Positions 27,302-36,630 of a DNA stretch of 64,000 nucleotides are shown piece by piece (position 1 is the stretch's first letter; each line of letters starts with the position of its first letter). Location: positions 3,472,001 to 3,536,000 of the forward strand of contig CAKKNE010000001.1 of the NCBI GenBank assembly GCA_918797485.1. Direction: 5' to 3'. A model generated the notes under the pieces. That model was not told where the DNA came from and made no database searches. It saw nothing but the letters and a program-made list of their open reading frames with translations. The position numbers were made by a program, and so were the translations under genes. Origin of the DNA: Pelagomonas calceolata. Lineage: Eukaryota > Sar > Pelagophyceae > Pelagomonadales > Pelagomonadaceae.

Positions 27302-28324
27302 ATGCGCCCGCTCCTCATGCTGATTGGGCTGCTCCACACAAGTGCCAAGACCATGTACCGAAACGCACTACAAATTAATAGAGAACGGAACGCGTCGTGG
27401 TACTACGGCCCGCTCGGACTTGAGAACATAGAAGCAACCATTGCCTTCATCGGCGACTCGACGCACCGGAACCAGCTTCAGTTTTTGTGCGACGTGCTGG
27501 GCACGCAGCCGCGCGACATCGCGACGGGCACGTCGTCCACTGGTTTAATGTGTTCTGGTAAAGGCATCACGGTGGCGCTCAAGGTCTTTGATGGGGACTC
27601 GGACCCCTGGTCGATGCGTTCCATGCGCTCCGTGCTGCGGAATTTAGCAAGGGGCGCTTCCGTGAAGAGGTGGGACGTCGTGTACTTTGGCTCTACGTCA
27701 TTACACATGCTCCAGCTGCTACCTCTGATCAAGTGGCGCGGCTGGCCCGCCGCGCGCGACTTGGGGAGAGAGCTCGCGAAGGCTGTGGATGCCGTATCAA
27801 CAGTGGGGGCCTGCCCGGTCTTCATGACGGGCCACTGGTTGTGCTCGCGCGAGTTCCTGAAGCGGCGCGACGAGAGCGAGGCGGGTGAGTTTCCTACGGG
27901 AGACTGGGATCTGGTTCAATTGACACGGTTCCTTGATGATGTAAATAACCCGTGGGCCGCGCGCAAGGCCGCGATTTTGCGAATTGCCGCGAAGAACACT
28001 TCTTATTACACCAGGGAGTGCGCCGCCATCACGTCGGATCAGGACGAGGCCGCCGCCTGCTCTAAACTATCCTTCGACGCGGCGGGCTCGGCCCACGCCG
28101 CGGCCCTCGAACAGAAAGCCCTCTCTGGACTTTCTACGCCGGTCCGCGTCGTCGACGCGCACGCGCTGACGCGGGAGCAGTGCTGGGCGACGCAGCGCGA
28201 CGGCGTCCACTACCTGCCGCTGCTCCCTTCTCGTCTTTCCGCGCTGACGGCCCACGTTGTTGATTGTTTACGCGAGCAACGGCTGCCGTTCCGGCGCTTC
28301 CATCGGAGTAGTGAACACACATAA
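27302..28324 (+). CDS. SGNH-type esterase of the PMR5/TBL/CAS1-like (PC-esterase) class
   Basis: 340 aa. A short hydrophobic N-terminus (MRPLLMLIGLLHTSAK) suggests entry to the secretory pathway. The catalytic Ser lies in IAFIGDSTHRNQLQFLC at about residue 53 (GDS motif), and the Asp/His pair is in TQRDGVHYLP near residue 300, as in D-x-x-H of SGNH enzymes. Relatives O-acetylate cell-wall or glycan sugars in the Golgi; the acceptor here is unknown. The middle region is not conserved to my eye. The stop is 1 bp from the stop of the convergent histidine phosphatase. Confidence 0.65.
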   Translation: MRPLLMLIGLLHTSAKTMYRNALQINRERNASWYYGPLGLENIEATIAFIGDSTHRNQLQFLCDVLGTQPRDIATGTSSTGLMCSGKGITVALKVFDGDSDPWSMRSMRSVLRNLARGASVKRWDVVYFGSTSLHMLQLLPLIKWRGWPAARDLGRELAKAVDAVSTVGACPVFMTGHWLCSREFLKRRDESEAGEFPTGDWDLVQLTRFLDDVNNPWAARKAAILRIAAKNTSYYTRECAAITSDQDEAAACSKLSFDAAGSAHAAALEQKALSGLSTPVRVVDAHALTREQCWATQRDGVHYLPLLPSRLSALTAHVVDCLREQRLPFRRFHRSSEHT

Positions 28325-28325
28325 C

Positions 28326-29033
28326 TTAGCTTTCTACACACGGAATTGCCGGCGCGTCCGCCGCGAAGGGCCCTATCACGTCCCAGTGCCAGCCCAGGTC
28401 GGCCGCGGCCCGCCGGTGGCAGGACCAGCGCGGGTCCGCGGGGCGGTCGGCCGCCGGCGAAAAGGCGAGTCCCACGACGCCGGCGTTCGGCGCGTCGGCG
28501 TCTGATAAAGCCGCGATCGTGCCCCAGTGGCACACGACCGCTATTCTCTTGTCCGCGCCGCGGTCGGCCCGCGCGCATAGATCGTTTACGAGAGCGAGCG
28601 TGGCCGCGGCGCTTCGCCGTCCGAGCCACCGCTTACTCGCCCTTGCCTCGCCAGCGGGATCCCAGTGCTCCGACGGCGCGCCGACGGCGGCCTCGATCGT
28701 GGCCGTCGATAGGCCGTGGGATGGGAGGTCGGCCAGGTCCGGCAGCAGGTCGGCGGCGAGGCGGCCGCGGTTCTGCTTGTGCACCCACCAGTGTTCCCGC
28801 GCGGCGGCGCAGACCTCCCACCTGCTGCAGTTGCACGCGCCGAGCGCGCGCGCCGCGGTCGCGACACAGCGGAGCATCGGCGACACCAGAATCGCGTCGA
28901 GCGACCAACCCGCCGCGCGGTCGCGCCACGCGTCGGCCTGCGCCACGCCCGTGGCCGTGAGTGCTGGGTCCTCGACGTCGTCTCCCACATTGCTCGTCGA
29001 CTCGGCGTGTCGCAGTAGCAAGACTAGGAGCAT
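28326..29033 (-). CDS. histidine phosphatase superfamily (phosphoglycerate mutase-like) protein
   Basis: 235 aa from ATG 29033, which puts the catalytic RHG-type motif (LLLRHAEST) at residue 7-9 as usual; the frame runs on to 29141 without homologous sequence. Other family residues: ILVSPMLRCVATA (second Arg), EHWWVHKQNRG, and the second catalytic His in IAVVCHWGTIAAL. Such enzymes hydrolyse or transfer phosphate via a phosphohistidine; this one resembles small phosphatases rather than glycolytic mutase. Substrate unknown. A good copy of the upstream motif lies at 29158. Confidence 0.8.
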   Translation of the reverse strand: MLLVLLLRHAESTSNVGDDVEDPALTATGVAQADAWRDRAAGWSLDAILVSPMLRCVATAARALGACNCSRWEVCAAAREHWWVHKQNRGRLAADLLPDLADLPSHGLSTATIEAAVGAPSEHWDPAGEARASKRWLGRRSAAATLALVNDLCARADRGADKRIAVVCHWGTIAALSDADAPNAGVVGLAFSPAADRPADPRWSCHRRAAADLGWHWDVIGPFAADAPAIPCVES

Positions 29034-29157
29034 TGTGTGCGGGCGAACGGATGCTAGTGCTGCGTCTTGTGTTATGATTGGCTGTAGACGAGCGTTTTTT
29101 CGATCGATTATTGCGCGTGGTGCGCGCACGGCCGCCTCCAAAAGTCTCAGGCTGCAA

Positions 29158-29181
29158 GCTAGTGTCTTACATCACGCTAGC
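29158..29181 (-). promoter_or_regulatory. recurrent upstream near-palindrome, copy 8
   Basis: Same core as copy 2 apart from one end base; 124 bp before the phosphatase ATG and 99 bp before the divergent ankyrin gene. Confidence 0.6.
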
Positions 29182-29280
29182 ATGCCGACTGTTTTTCCAG
29201 TTAGGCTGTGTTAGGCTAGTCTAGGCCCCCGCCCGCCCGTGGACGCGCGCCGGAGATTATCCCGACTCTGCTTTGAGCGC

Positions 29281-30111
29281 ATGGCGGAGACAGGGAGCGG
29301 TGACGATTCGGATCAATGGGACCCGAACTCAATTCAGGAGGCCGCTAGGACTTGTAATGTAAGACAGATGCGACGCGCGCTCGCTATAGCTGGAGTTTCG
29401 CCCAATATTATGCGCGACGGCCAGCCGCTTATCATCCTTTTATCTAGCAGGCTCCACCCGAATCAACGTCTCGGTACTGACCCGAAAGCCCGGTTAGCGT
29501 GCCTCGACCTGCTCCGACAAGAGCCGGACTTTGACGTGAATTTGCCTGACCGGGCTGGAGATCGGGCCATTCACTACTTAGCAGGTCATGCTGCATCACG
29601 CGATGACGTGGAATTCATGCAAGCGGTCGTGGACGCGGGGGCCGACGTGAATGCGACCGGCCAGCACTCTCGAACGGCCATGCATTGGTCGTCGGCCCAC
29701 GGCGGTCCGATCGGTGCCACCAAAGTAGACCTGCTCATCAGAGCCGGCGCCTCGGTGACGGCGATAGATGTGTTTGGTGACACGCCGTTAAGTCTCGCAA
29801 TTTCTGAGGCTGAAGGATGTCTCGGTCGGGATCTCGCCGCCATACGACGTGTCTACCCTGTCTTGCTCGCTGCCGGTGCCGCGCTCCCCGCCGAAGCGAG
29901 CGACCCATACCTCCAGCGCGTGATCGAGGCGGGCTCGTTCGCCAACTACGCGCGTCTTCATTTAGACAGACTCACTGCGATGCTGACGCCAAAGCCGGCC
30001 CCCGCCGATGGGCAGCGACGTTCGCGACGACGCCTCTCTCCCCTCCGACGCGTCCCGCCCGAGGTCCTCCGGCGAATTGTCGCCTTCGCGTTTCACGTGG
30101 GGTACTACTAA
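29281..30111 (+). CDS. ankyrin-repeat protein
   Basis: 276 aa from ATG 29281 (gagcgcATGgcg). Ankyrin units are visible from about residue 20 to 215: GDRAIHYLAGHAASRDDVEF, VVDAGADVNATGQHSRTAMH, LLIRAGASVTAIDVFGDTPL. The C-terminus RRVPPEVLRRIVAFAF, then HVGYY, is a short hydrophobic tail similar to an F-box-like end seen in many ankyrin proteins of related algae (inference). Partner unknown. The open frame could start 14 codons earlier (29239). Confidence 0.7.
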   Translation: MAETGSGDDSDQWDPNSIQEAARTCNVRQMRRALAIAGVSPNIMRDGQPLIILLSSRLHPNQRLGTDPKARLACLDLLRQEPDFDVNLPDRAGDRAIHYLAGHAASRDDVEFMQAVVDAGADVNATGQHSRTAMHWSSAHGGPIGATKVDLLIRAGASVTAIDVFGDTPLSLAISEAEGCLGRDLAAIRRVYPVLLAAGAALPAEASDPYLQRVIEAGSFANYARLHLDRLTAMLTPKPAPADGQRRSRRRLSPLRRVPPEVLRRIVAFAFHVGYY

Positions 30112-30200
30112 GAATACGTGCTGCCTTTTCCTAGACCTCAGAGGTCTATCGCGACCTTCAAATATATATGCAACACGTTACGCCACACACACAAATAGAC

Positions 30201-31016
30201 CTAAACACCGCGCTTCTTCAGCTGGCTCGTCGCCGCGTCGTAGGCGCCAAAAAACAGGAACCCGCCGAGCGAGATCCAAAACACGCGCGCCGAGAGGCCG
30301 CTCAGCAGCGCGGCCGCGCCCTCCTCCTTGACGACGCGCGAGAACACGTCCGCCACACCGTTATAAGCCAAACCCTTCGCGTCGGCCCCGAGCATCAGCC
30401 GCGTCTTCACCACATCCAACGGCGTAGTGACCGCAGCGGCGAAGCCGCCGGACGCGCAGCCGCATAGAGCGACGTGGTACGGTTCGAGATCAGCACCTCT
30501 ATAATTCCTCCAAGCCCGCTTCGCCGACTCGAGCAGGGGCATCTGGATCATGGCGAAGGGCACCTCGCGGCCGACTGTGGCGCCGAAGCCGCGGTAGAAG
30601 CCTCCGACGCCGCTCTCCCTCAGTATTTGGGACGCGCCGCTCAGTAACCTCGCGTCGATCTTGCCGGCCTGCTGGTTCTGCTTGACGTTCTCGACAGGGA
30701 CACGTACGGAACAAGCGACGGTCTCGCCCACGGACGCTGCTAAAACTTGCGCGGACGTGTTCTCGGCCCCGAGCGTGTGCTTCGTGCGCTCGTAGGCCGT
30801 GAAGAAGAGCGCCGCGCCCGGCACGGACCCCGCGGCGGCCGCGCCGAGCCCCCGGTAGATACCAGAGAACCCTCCCGCCTGCCGGAAGCCGCCCGGCGCC
30901 TGGAGCCGCGTCTTGAGCGTGTCGATCGGGAAGAGCGACACGTCGACGGCGAAGCCCGCCGCGCCACCCGCCAGCAGGGCGCGCTTAAAGCTGGGTTTGT
31001 CTTCTGCTTGCGCCAT
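30201..31016 (-). CDS. SAMC: mitochondrial carrier family, S-adenosylmethionine carrier-like (SLC25A26)
   Basis: 271 aa with three carrier repeats, each with the P-x-[DE]-x-x-[KR] signature: PIDTLKTRLQ, PVENVKQNQQ, PLDVVKTRLM. The short length, the second-repeat sequence SVRVPVENVKQ and the segment YRGLGAAAAGSVPGAALFF are those of SAM carriers, which exchange S-adenosylmethionine for S-adenosylhomocysteine across the inner mitochondrial (or plastid) membrane. Six transmembrane helices are expected. Convergent with the ankyrin gene, 89 bp apart; the upstream motif is at 31206. Confidence 0.85.
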   Translation of the reverse strand: MAQAEDKPSFKRALLAGGAAGFAVDVSLFPIDTLKTRLQAPGGFRQAGGFSGIYRGLGAAAAGSVPGAALFFTAYERTKHTLGAENTSAQVLAASVGETVACSVRVPVENVKQNQQAGKIDARLLSGASQILRESGVGGFYRGFGATVGREVPFAMIQMPLLESAKRAWRNYRGADLEPYHVALCGCASGGFAAAVTTPLDVVKTRLMLGADAKGLAYNGVADVFSRVVKEEGAAALLSGLSARVFWISLGGFLFFGAYDAATSQLKKRGV

Positions 31017-31205
31017 CGCTGCGGCTGCGAGCTGTGCACCACGTGCGTGTGGCTGCAGTTCGCTGATGATGCGTGTGTGAGCCGTGCGACCCTTCTTGCA
31101 GTGCAGGTCTCAGCGCCGGCGCGTGCAAGTGCTGTTACTGTCAGCGAGAGCTGTATAGCGTCCAAGCGCAGGCAGGGAGCGAGACTGCCAGCTAGCTGGT
31201 GAAAT

Positions 31206-31227
31206 CCTAGTGTCGGTGTACGCTAGC
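31206..31227 (-). promoter_or_regulatory. recurrent upstream near-palindrome, copy 9
   Basis: CCTAGTGTCGG then TGTACGCTAGC on the plus strand; 189 bp before the SAM carrier ATG and 59 bp before the divergent serine dehydratase ATG. Confidence 0.55.
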
Positions 31228-31286
31228 AAGCACGCCGGCGCGCCGAGTGATTGTGAGGGTGTAGAAGCTCGATTCGAGCAGGAGGC

Positions 31287-32294
31287 ATGCAAACCATGCG
31301 CCACACCACTTTTGCGCTCACTCTGGCAGCCGTGCGAGCGCTCACGACGGCGCCGCTCCACGACGTCACGCCCCTCATAAAGTCCGCCCCGCTCTCCAAC
31401 AAACTAAACTGCGACGTCTTCTTCAAGATGGACTGCGCCCAGCCACCTGGAAGTTTTAAGTTGCGAGGCATCGGCGCGACCGTGAAAGAAGCAGTCGAGA
31501 ACGGAGCGGACGGCGTCGTGTCCTCGAGCGGCGGCAACGCGGGCCTCGCGACGGCGCACGCCGCGCGCGCGCTCGGGATCGCATGCACGGTCGTGCTGCC
31601 GACGACGACGCCTGATGCCGTCCGGCGCAAATTAGAAAAGGAGTACGGTGCCGAAGTGATTGTGGAGGGTGCGGTCTGGGATGAGGCCAATGAACGAGCA
31701 AAACAACTAGCAGCAGAGTACGAGCGCCCGCTTGTGCACCCCTTCGAGGGCGAGACTACTTGGAAGGGGCATTCCACATTAGTTCAAGAGGTCGATGAGC
31801 AGCTCGCCGAGATAGGTAAAAAAATGGACGCAATAGTGTGTTGTGTCGGCGGCGGCGGGCTCCTCGCCGGCGTGTTGCGAGGTGTTGGTACTAGGGACGA
31901 CTGCGCCATCGTGGCGGCGGAGACGCATGGGGCGGACTCCTTCGCGCAATCATTCAAAGCAGGAACGCCGGCGACGATCCCTATAACCTCCATCGCCAAG
32001 TCGCTGGGCGCGGGGACGCCGTCTCCCATTGTCTTGCGGGACGCGTTATCATCGAAGCGCGTCCACCCGCACGTCGTCTCCGACGCGGCCGCGGTGCGCG
32101 CGTGCGTCAATTTCGCGGACGAGCGGCGCGTGCTCGTCGAGCCGGCCTGCGGCGCGGCGCTGGCCTGCGTCTATGGGGACGACGTGCCGGCCGTCTTGCA
32201 AAATAGGCGCTGTGTGGTTGTGGAGGTCTGCGGCGGCGCCGTCGTCGGCGTGGAGCAGCTGGACGCCTGGGCGCGGGAGCTCCTCCAATGTTAG
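31287..32294 (+). CDS. L-serine/L-threonine dehydratase-like PLP enzyme
   Basis: 335 aa. PLP lysine in QPPGSFKLRGIGA (consensus S-F-K-x-RG), SSSGGNAGLATAHAARALGI as the substrate-binding loop, glycine loop CCVGGGGLLAGVL, and a C-terminal EPACGAALACVYG with the cysteine typical of serine dehydratases, which supports serine over threonine. It deaminates serine to pyruvate and ammonia. The N-terminus MQTMRHTTFALTLAAVRALT is signal-like but short, so localisation is open. Convergent with ALG9, 41 bp apart. Confidence 0.85.
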   Translation: MQTMRHTTFALTLAAVRALTTAPLHDVTPLIKSAPLSNKLNCDVFFKMDCAQPPGSFKLRGIGATVKEAVENGADGVVSSSGGNAGLATAHAARALGIACTVVLPTTTPDAVRRKLEKEYGAEVIVEGAVWDEANERAKQLAAEYERPLVHPFEGETTWKGHSTLVQEVDEQLAEIGKKMDAIVCCVGGGGLLAGVLRGVGTRDDCAIVAAETHGADSFAQSFKAGTPATIPITSIAKSLGAGTPSPIVLRDALSSKRVHPHVVSDAAAVRACVNFADERRVLVEPACGAALACVYGDDVPAVLQNRRCVVVEVCGGAVVGVEQLDAWARELLQC

Positions 32295-32335
32295 TTTTAT
32301 TACACTGTGGCGGAACATATCAAGCATAAAAATAG

Positions 32336-33958
32336 TTAGTAAATCCGCACGAAGTGCTCGGCCGGGATGTGCACGACGTACTCCCCGAATTTGGCACGCT
32401 GCAGCGAGTAGCCCGGCACGAGGAACGCGCGCGCGAGCGCCGGCGTCCTACTTGAATCGAGGAACGGCGACGCGTGCACCTGCGTCCACGTCCGTGTGTC
32501 GTTTACCCACAACGGCGGGTCGCCCTCGTCGAGGCGCAGGTCGACGGCCACGTCGCAGGCCGCCGCATCTACATAAACGTTGGCCTCGCCTCCATTATGA
32601 CCGTTGAAGCCCTTCACATCCCGGGCCGCCGTCTCCATTGGATCCGCGTCGTACGCGTAGGGCCGGGGCAGCTGGCCGTCAAACGCGGAGCGCACGAAAC
32701 TCAAACGCGCATTTGAGGGCAGGAGCAGCGTGCCCGGGAAGCGGTGCCACTCGGAACCGGCGCAGACCGTGACCCCAGGACCAAGCTTCGCCGCCGTCGC
32801 CGCGGCCGCGCGCCACGCCGTCATCTGCCCGTGGTCGTAGTAGACGGCGAGGGCCGCAATTCGGGAGACGCCTAGCAAAGCTGCCGCGCCGAGCGCCGCG
32901 AATGTGAGGAAACGCCGCGTCGTCCGCGGTGCCACGAATTTGGCGCCGAGCGCGCCCAGTGCAGAAGCACCCGCATCCAACGACGCCGCCGCGCCGATAT
33001 ACAGAGACGGAAACGCGGGGAAGAGGAAGCGCTCCTCCTTGTGGGGCCGCAGGAGTAAAATGCCGACCCACAATACGAACGGCGCCGCGTGCGTCAATAC
33101 CGTGGATGCCGGCCGCCGCGGGTCGCGCGCTAGTAAATGGCGGAGGAGGAGCGTGATGGGCATCACTAATACTAGTACGAGCGCGATGCCCGCATTCAAG
33201 CCGAGGTTCTTCGCGTAGTAGGTCCAGGGGGCGACGCCGTACAATTCGTCGCCGCCGCCCACTGCATTATACGTGATAACGTTCCAGAGCGGGCTCGTGG
33301 CGCGGCTGTAGGCCTTGGCGTCGAAGGCCGCGCAGGGTATCAGAACAAACAAGCCGCTCGCGACGCCTAGCCGTAGCGCTTCGCGCAGGCCGTCCTTCAG
33401 CAAAACGTCGACCGCCAAGGGAATGAACAGCACAGCCACGAAGGGCCAGCCGGGCCAGAGCGTCGCGAGCACGGCCAGGAACACGGCGCCGCGGCGGTCT
33501 CCTTTCAACCACCTACCTTGCGACCACGCGGCGAGAGCACAAATCGTGGCCGAGGGCACGAGCGCCGGCGCGGCCGCGGCGTGGCCCGCCGAGCTCGCGA
33601 GGAGGCCGAGCAGTATCCAACCAGCGTCCGGCCCGAACCGCTTTTCCATACCCTTGACGAGCGACGCCTCGGCGAGCGCGAACGGCAGCGCGACAGCACA
33701 CAAGCGGACGGCGAGGAACGAGTTGTCTACGATCCGCGAGATCGCCGCGTAGGGCAACACATAAGCCCAGCTCCGCAGCGCGAACTCCGGGGCGTACTCC
33801 CAGGTCTGCAGCGGTCTCCGAAAAGGGTGCGGCGCGGCGAGCAAACAGACGGCCTCCCAGTAGTTGTAAGTTTCGTCGCAGTCCGCGACGCCCGCCAGCC
33901 AGGCGTTCAGGAGGCGGAGTGGTATTAATGCGAGGAGTGCGGCCGCAGCGGGCTGCAT
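32336..33958 (-). CDS. ALG9: ALG9-like alpha-1,2-mannosyltransferase (GT22)
   Basis: 540 aa multi-pass ER protein. The GT22 signature is ADCDETYNYWEAVCLL at about residues 26-41, followed by LQTWEYAPEFALRSWAYVLP (family: FQTWEYSP...RSY). A second mark is HKEERFLFPAFPSLYIGAAA. These enzymes use dolichyl-phosphate mannose to extend the lipid-linked oligosaccharide in the ER lumen for N-glycosylation. Many Leu/Ala/Val-rich spans fit about ten transmembrane helices. The C-terminal 130 residues are lumenal and include a NDTRTW potential glycosylation site. Confidence 0.88.
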   Translation of the reverse strand: MQPAAAALLALIPLRLLNAWLAGVADCDETYNYWEAVCLLAAPHPFRRPLQTWEYAPEFALRSWAYVLPYAAISRIVDNSFLAVRLCAVALPFALAEASLVKGMEKRFGPDAGWILLGLLASSAGHAAAAPALVPSATICALAAWSQGRWLKGDRRGAVFLAVLATLWPGWPFVAVLFIPLAVDVLLKDGLREALRLGVASGLFVLIPCAAFDAKAYSRATSPLWNVITYNAVGGGDELYGVAPWTYYAKNLGLNAGIALVLVLVMPITLLLRHLLARDPRRPASTVLTHAAPFVLWVGILLLRPHKEERFLFPAFPSLYIGAAASLDAGASALGALGAKFVAPRTTRRFLTFAALGAAALLGVSRIAALAVYYDHGQMTAWRAAAATAAKLGPGVTVCAGSEWHRFPGTLLLPSNARLSFVRSAFDGQLPRPYAYDADPMETAARDVKGFNGHNGGEANVYVDAAACDVAVDLRLDEGDPPLWVNDTRTWTQVHASPFLDSSRTPALARAFLVPGYSLQRAKFGEYVVHIPAEHFVRIY

Positions 33959-34333
33959 GGCGTCCGGTAGTTTTGTGATCGATTATTACTCCAGCAATGT
34001 ACCGCTGGCTGCAGGTGTGCTGTAGAGGCGGGTTATCTCGCGCTGTGGTGCAGCAGCGCTCGCAAGATCTCGCACGGACTATGCCGGTATATATGAGAAG
34101 CCCTCCGAGGCAGAGATACAATCGATGATGCCGCAGCGGCGACGTGGGAGCGGCTCCAACTTTTGCCTCTAGCTAGCGCGATAAAGGCACTAGCAAGTAG
34201 CGGCCTCGCGCGCCAGTTTGGCCCAGTCTTTGTAATTGGGCAGCCCCAGGAACATACAGGCGTCGCCAGCGCCGCCGCCGGAAGCTGTCGGACGCCGCAC
34301 GCCGTCGAAGTGATACAGTAAAAGCGAGAACCA
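33959..34333. other. 375-bp divergent intergenic region
   Basis: Between ALG9 and the MYND gene, with the upstream motif at 34172-34194. Nothing else recognised. Confidence 0.45.
34172..34194 (+). promoter_or_regulatory. recurrent upstream near-palindrome, copy 10
   Basis: GCTAGCGCG then ATAAAGGCACTAGC, 139 bp before the MYND-protein ATG. Confidence 0.55.
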
Positions 34334-35227
34334 ATGGAGGAGGGCCAGCAGGAGCAGGGCAGCCCCAAGGCGTGCGCGGTGTGCGAGAAGGAGGCCAAGT
34401 TCCATTGCGCGCGCTGCCAGGGTGAAGTAATCGCGCGGTACTGCTCACGCGAGTGCCAGCGCCAACATTGGCCGAGGCACAAGAACGTCTGCGGCAGCGA
34501 TGATCCCTGCCCGCTGTGCTTGGAAAGAGCCGAGGACGACGGCGCTCATGTCCTCTGTTTCGCGTGCGGCTTCGCGTCCTGCGAGAGTTGTAAGGCGAAG
34601 TGGGTCCAAGGCTATTGCCCATCTTGTAAAGCGGACCAGGTCGAGGTTAAAGATAAAGCATGCCTGCTTCAGAAGGTCCTGGAGGCGAAGCCGGACCATA
34701 CGATTGCGAACTATCGGCTCGGGTTGTACTATCTGCGCGGCCAGGAGGGCGTCGCCCTGGACCGGGAGAAGGCCTTGTTTCACCTCGAGCGGGCCTTCGA
34801 GAAGGGCATCGCGGATGCAGGTATCCCCATCTACAATATCCGCAAGGATCGGGGCGAGGTGGCCCTGGGCTGGCTCGCGAAAGCCCTGCGGTCGCCGAAG
34901 CTGAGCGCCGGTAATAGGGCGAGCGTCGAGCGCGACTTGAGGCCGATGCTCGATGCTATGGAAAAGGCGGGGCAGATTGCTGAAGGCCTGTCGATCGCGG
35001 AGTTCCTGGACAACGTCGAGGGCATGATGAATCTGCCGCCCCCGCCGCCTTCGGCCGGCGCGCCGGCTCCGGCGGCGCCGCCCCCCGCGCCCGGTGCGGC
35101 CGAAAAGCAGGCCGCCGCCGCGCAAGAGGAGATCGAGCGCCTCCGGAGCGCCCACGCCGACGCGCAGAAGCGCATGGAGCAGCTCACGGCCGAGCCGCCG
35201 TCGTCCGTGTTCTTGACCGGAGACTAA
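34334..35227 (+). CDS. MYND zinc-finger protein with a RING-like finger and Sel1-like region
   Basis: 297 aa. Residues 14-53 form a MYND finger (CAVC...CARC...YCSRECQRQHWPRHKNVC). Residues about 58-96 are a second cysteine cluster, CPLC...CFACG...CESC...CPSC, RING-like. Residues about 113-170 carry a Sel1-type unit (NYRLGLYYLRGQEGVALDRE, then KALFHLERAFEKG). A Pro/Ala-rich linker and a C-terminal coiled coil follow. Inference: a ubiquitin ligase-like or scaffold protein. This arrangement is common in pelagophyte and diatom proteins as far as I know, but no function is assigned. Confidence 0.65.
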   Translation: MEEGQQEQGSPKACAVCEKEAKFHCARCQGEVIARYCSRECQRQHWPRHKNVCGSDDPCPLCLERAEDDGAHVLCFACGFASCESCKAKWVQGYCPSCKADQVEVKDKACLLQKVLEAKPDHTIANYRLGLYYLRGQEGVALDREKALFHLERAFEKGIADAGIPIYNIRKDRGEVALGWLAKALRSPKLSAGNRASVERDLRPMLDAMEKAGQIAEGLSIAEFLDNVEGMMNLPPPPPSAGAPAPAAPPPAPGAAEKQAAAAQEEIERLRSAHADAQKRMEQLTAEPPSSVFLTGD

Positions 35228-35247
35228 GTGATTTGTGAGTGATCGAC

Positions 35248-35307
35248 CCCATATTCTTTACGGTGCTAGGACTAGTAGGCGGAGCCCCTGGAGGGGAGAC
35301 ACCGTGC
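35248..35307 (+). mobile_element. 60-bp MITE-like element with 11-bp direct repeats, copy C
   Basis: The interval is flanked by identical GAGTGATCGAC at 35237-35247 and 35308-35318, as expected of a target-site duplication. Inside, ACGGTG near the left is inverted as CACCGT near the right end, and the middle holds GGCGGAGCCCCT shared with copies A, B and D. It sits between two convergent gene ends. No coding capacity, so it must be mobilised in trans if at all. Confidence 0.75.
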
Positions 35308-35331
35308 GAGTGATCGACTCGGACACACATA

Positions 35332-36630
35332 TTACTCGGGCGGCGCCACGGCCATCGACTCCGCCGCGTGGACCTTGTGCGTGTACGCGTGGAGGGCCCT
35401 ATATATAGTCCGCTGGTCGTGCGCGTCCTTGACCGGGTGCACGGAGACGGGCCGCGGGCAGAACCGCGCGTCGCTCGTGAACACCTTGGCGAGCTCGTGC
35501 CGCGTCCATTGCACGACGCCCGGCGTGCGGCCGTCGACGACCGGCGCGCCCGCGATGTTCTGCATGCACGGCTGGCAGTCCACGAGCGCGACCTTGTGGA
35601 GGTGCGCACATAATCCCACAGTGGCGTCCTCGGGCTTGTTGATGCAGTGCTTCTTTATGGACCGGTCGCATGGTAATTCCCCGACCCTTCTGATGCAGTC
35701 CTTCGAGACTATCGACTGAAGAGCGTCCCTGGAAAAGCCCTCGAGGCCACCATGTACATAAGTTATTGTCGACTGTTGTGACGTCTTTCGGTCCTGGTAG
35801 TACTCCTTGACCAAATCCTGCCAGCCTGGTCTCTTAAACAACTGGTCCTTGGACCTTGAGTGAATGCGATACATGGCCCAGTCCTCTGGGTTTGGTGATC
35901 GCTGGGGCAGCTCGCCGGCGTCGCCGAAATACAAGTTCGTTTCTCCTCGTAGCACCCTAACCTGGAAGAAACTTAGGAAGCGGTAGAGGTTGTGCGGTTC
36001 GATCACGGTATCAGTGTCCAGCTTGATATACCATTGTTTGTGCGGTAGGATCCGGAGTAGCCCCTTCAATAAAGCAGAGAACTTGTCGAAGTTGTTGAGG
36101 ATGGCCGTGACCTCGTTCGACGCGTCTATCCTTTGGTAGGTCGGGTAGTAGCACTCGAAATGTAATCGAGGGAGGTCCGGTCTACTTGCCTCAAGCTCTT
36201 CAGGCGGTCTTAGTTGGGAAGCAACATCCGTGTCATGGTCGCAGTCGACCAACAACAAAATCTCCAAACTACTACCGGCGTCGGCCATCCACGACTGCCG
36301 CGCTGCTGTTAATAAAGGGACGTCCGACTTGTAGGTCGATGTTAATGATCGAAACATGTAGCCAATGCCCACATCAGAAGGACGCGTGTGGTTCTGGGGC
36401 GGGCCGCTTCGTCTCACCTTCTCGCGCCACGCCGATTGTCTAGGTAGTTTTATGGGACCGCGGGAGACGAGCCGGTCGCAGCTGAACTGCGGTCCTGGTG
36501 ACTCATCGACCAAGTCGCGGAAGGGAATCAGGCCCTTGCTTCGATATGAATCGACTTCTTGTGGGGAGCGGAGGTCCAGCACCTCGTCCTGGGCCCATAC
36601 GGCTGCTATGATTAGAATTGTCTGGCGCAT
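35332..36630 (-). CDS. GT31/Fringe-like glycosyltransferase
   Basis: 432 aa from ATG 36630, which starts a hydrophobic leader (MRQTILIIAAVWAQ); the frame extends to 37044 through unrelated sequence. The family core is present: SYFRSLTS-like YMFRSLTSTYKSDVP, ILLLVDCDHD, WYIKLDTDTVIEPHNLYRFL with the DxD metal site at residues 205-207, and HGGLEGFSRDAL. These enzymes add GlcNAc or Gal in the Golgi. The C-terminus has several Cys that could form disulfides (CDRSIKKHC, CQPC). The start is divergent from the large NACHT gene, 228 bp apart. Confidence 0.75.
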   Translation of the reverse strand: MRQTILIIAAVWAQDEVLDLRSPQEVDSYRSKGLIPFRDLVDESPGPQFSCDRLVSRGPIKLPRQSAWREKVRRSGPPQNHTRPSDVGIGYMFRSLTSTYKSDVPLLTAARQSWMADAGSSLEILLLVDCDHDTDVASQLRPPEELEASRPDLPRLHFECYYPTYQRIDASNEVTAILNNFDKFSALLKGLLRILPHKQWYIKLDTDTVIEPHNLYRFLSFFQVRVLRGETNLYFGDAGELPQRSPNPEDWAMYRIHSRSKDQLFKRPGWQDLVKEYYQDRKTSQQSTITYVHGGLEGFSRDALQSIVSKDCIRRVGELPCDRSIKKHCINKPEDATVGLCAHLHKVALVDCQPCMQNIAGAPVVDGRTPGVVQWTRHELAKVFTSDARFCPRPVSVHPVKDAHDQRTIYRALHAYTHKVHAAESMAVAPPE

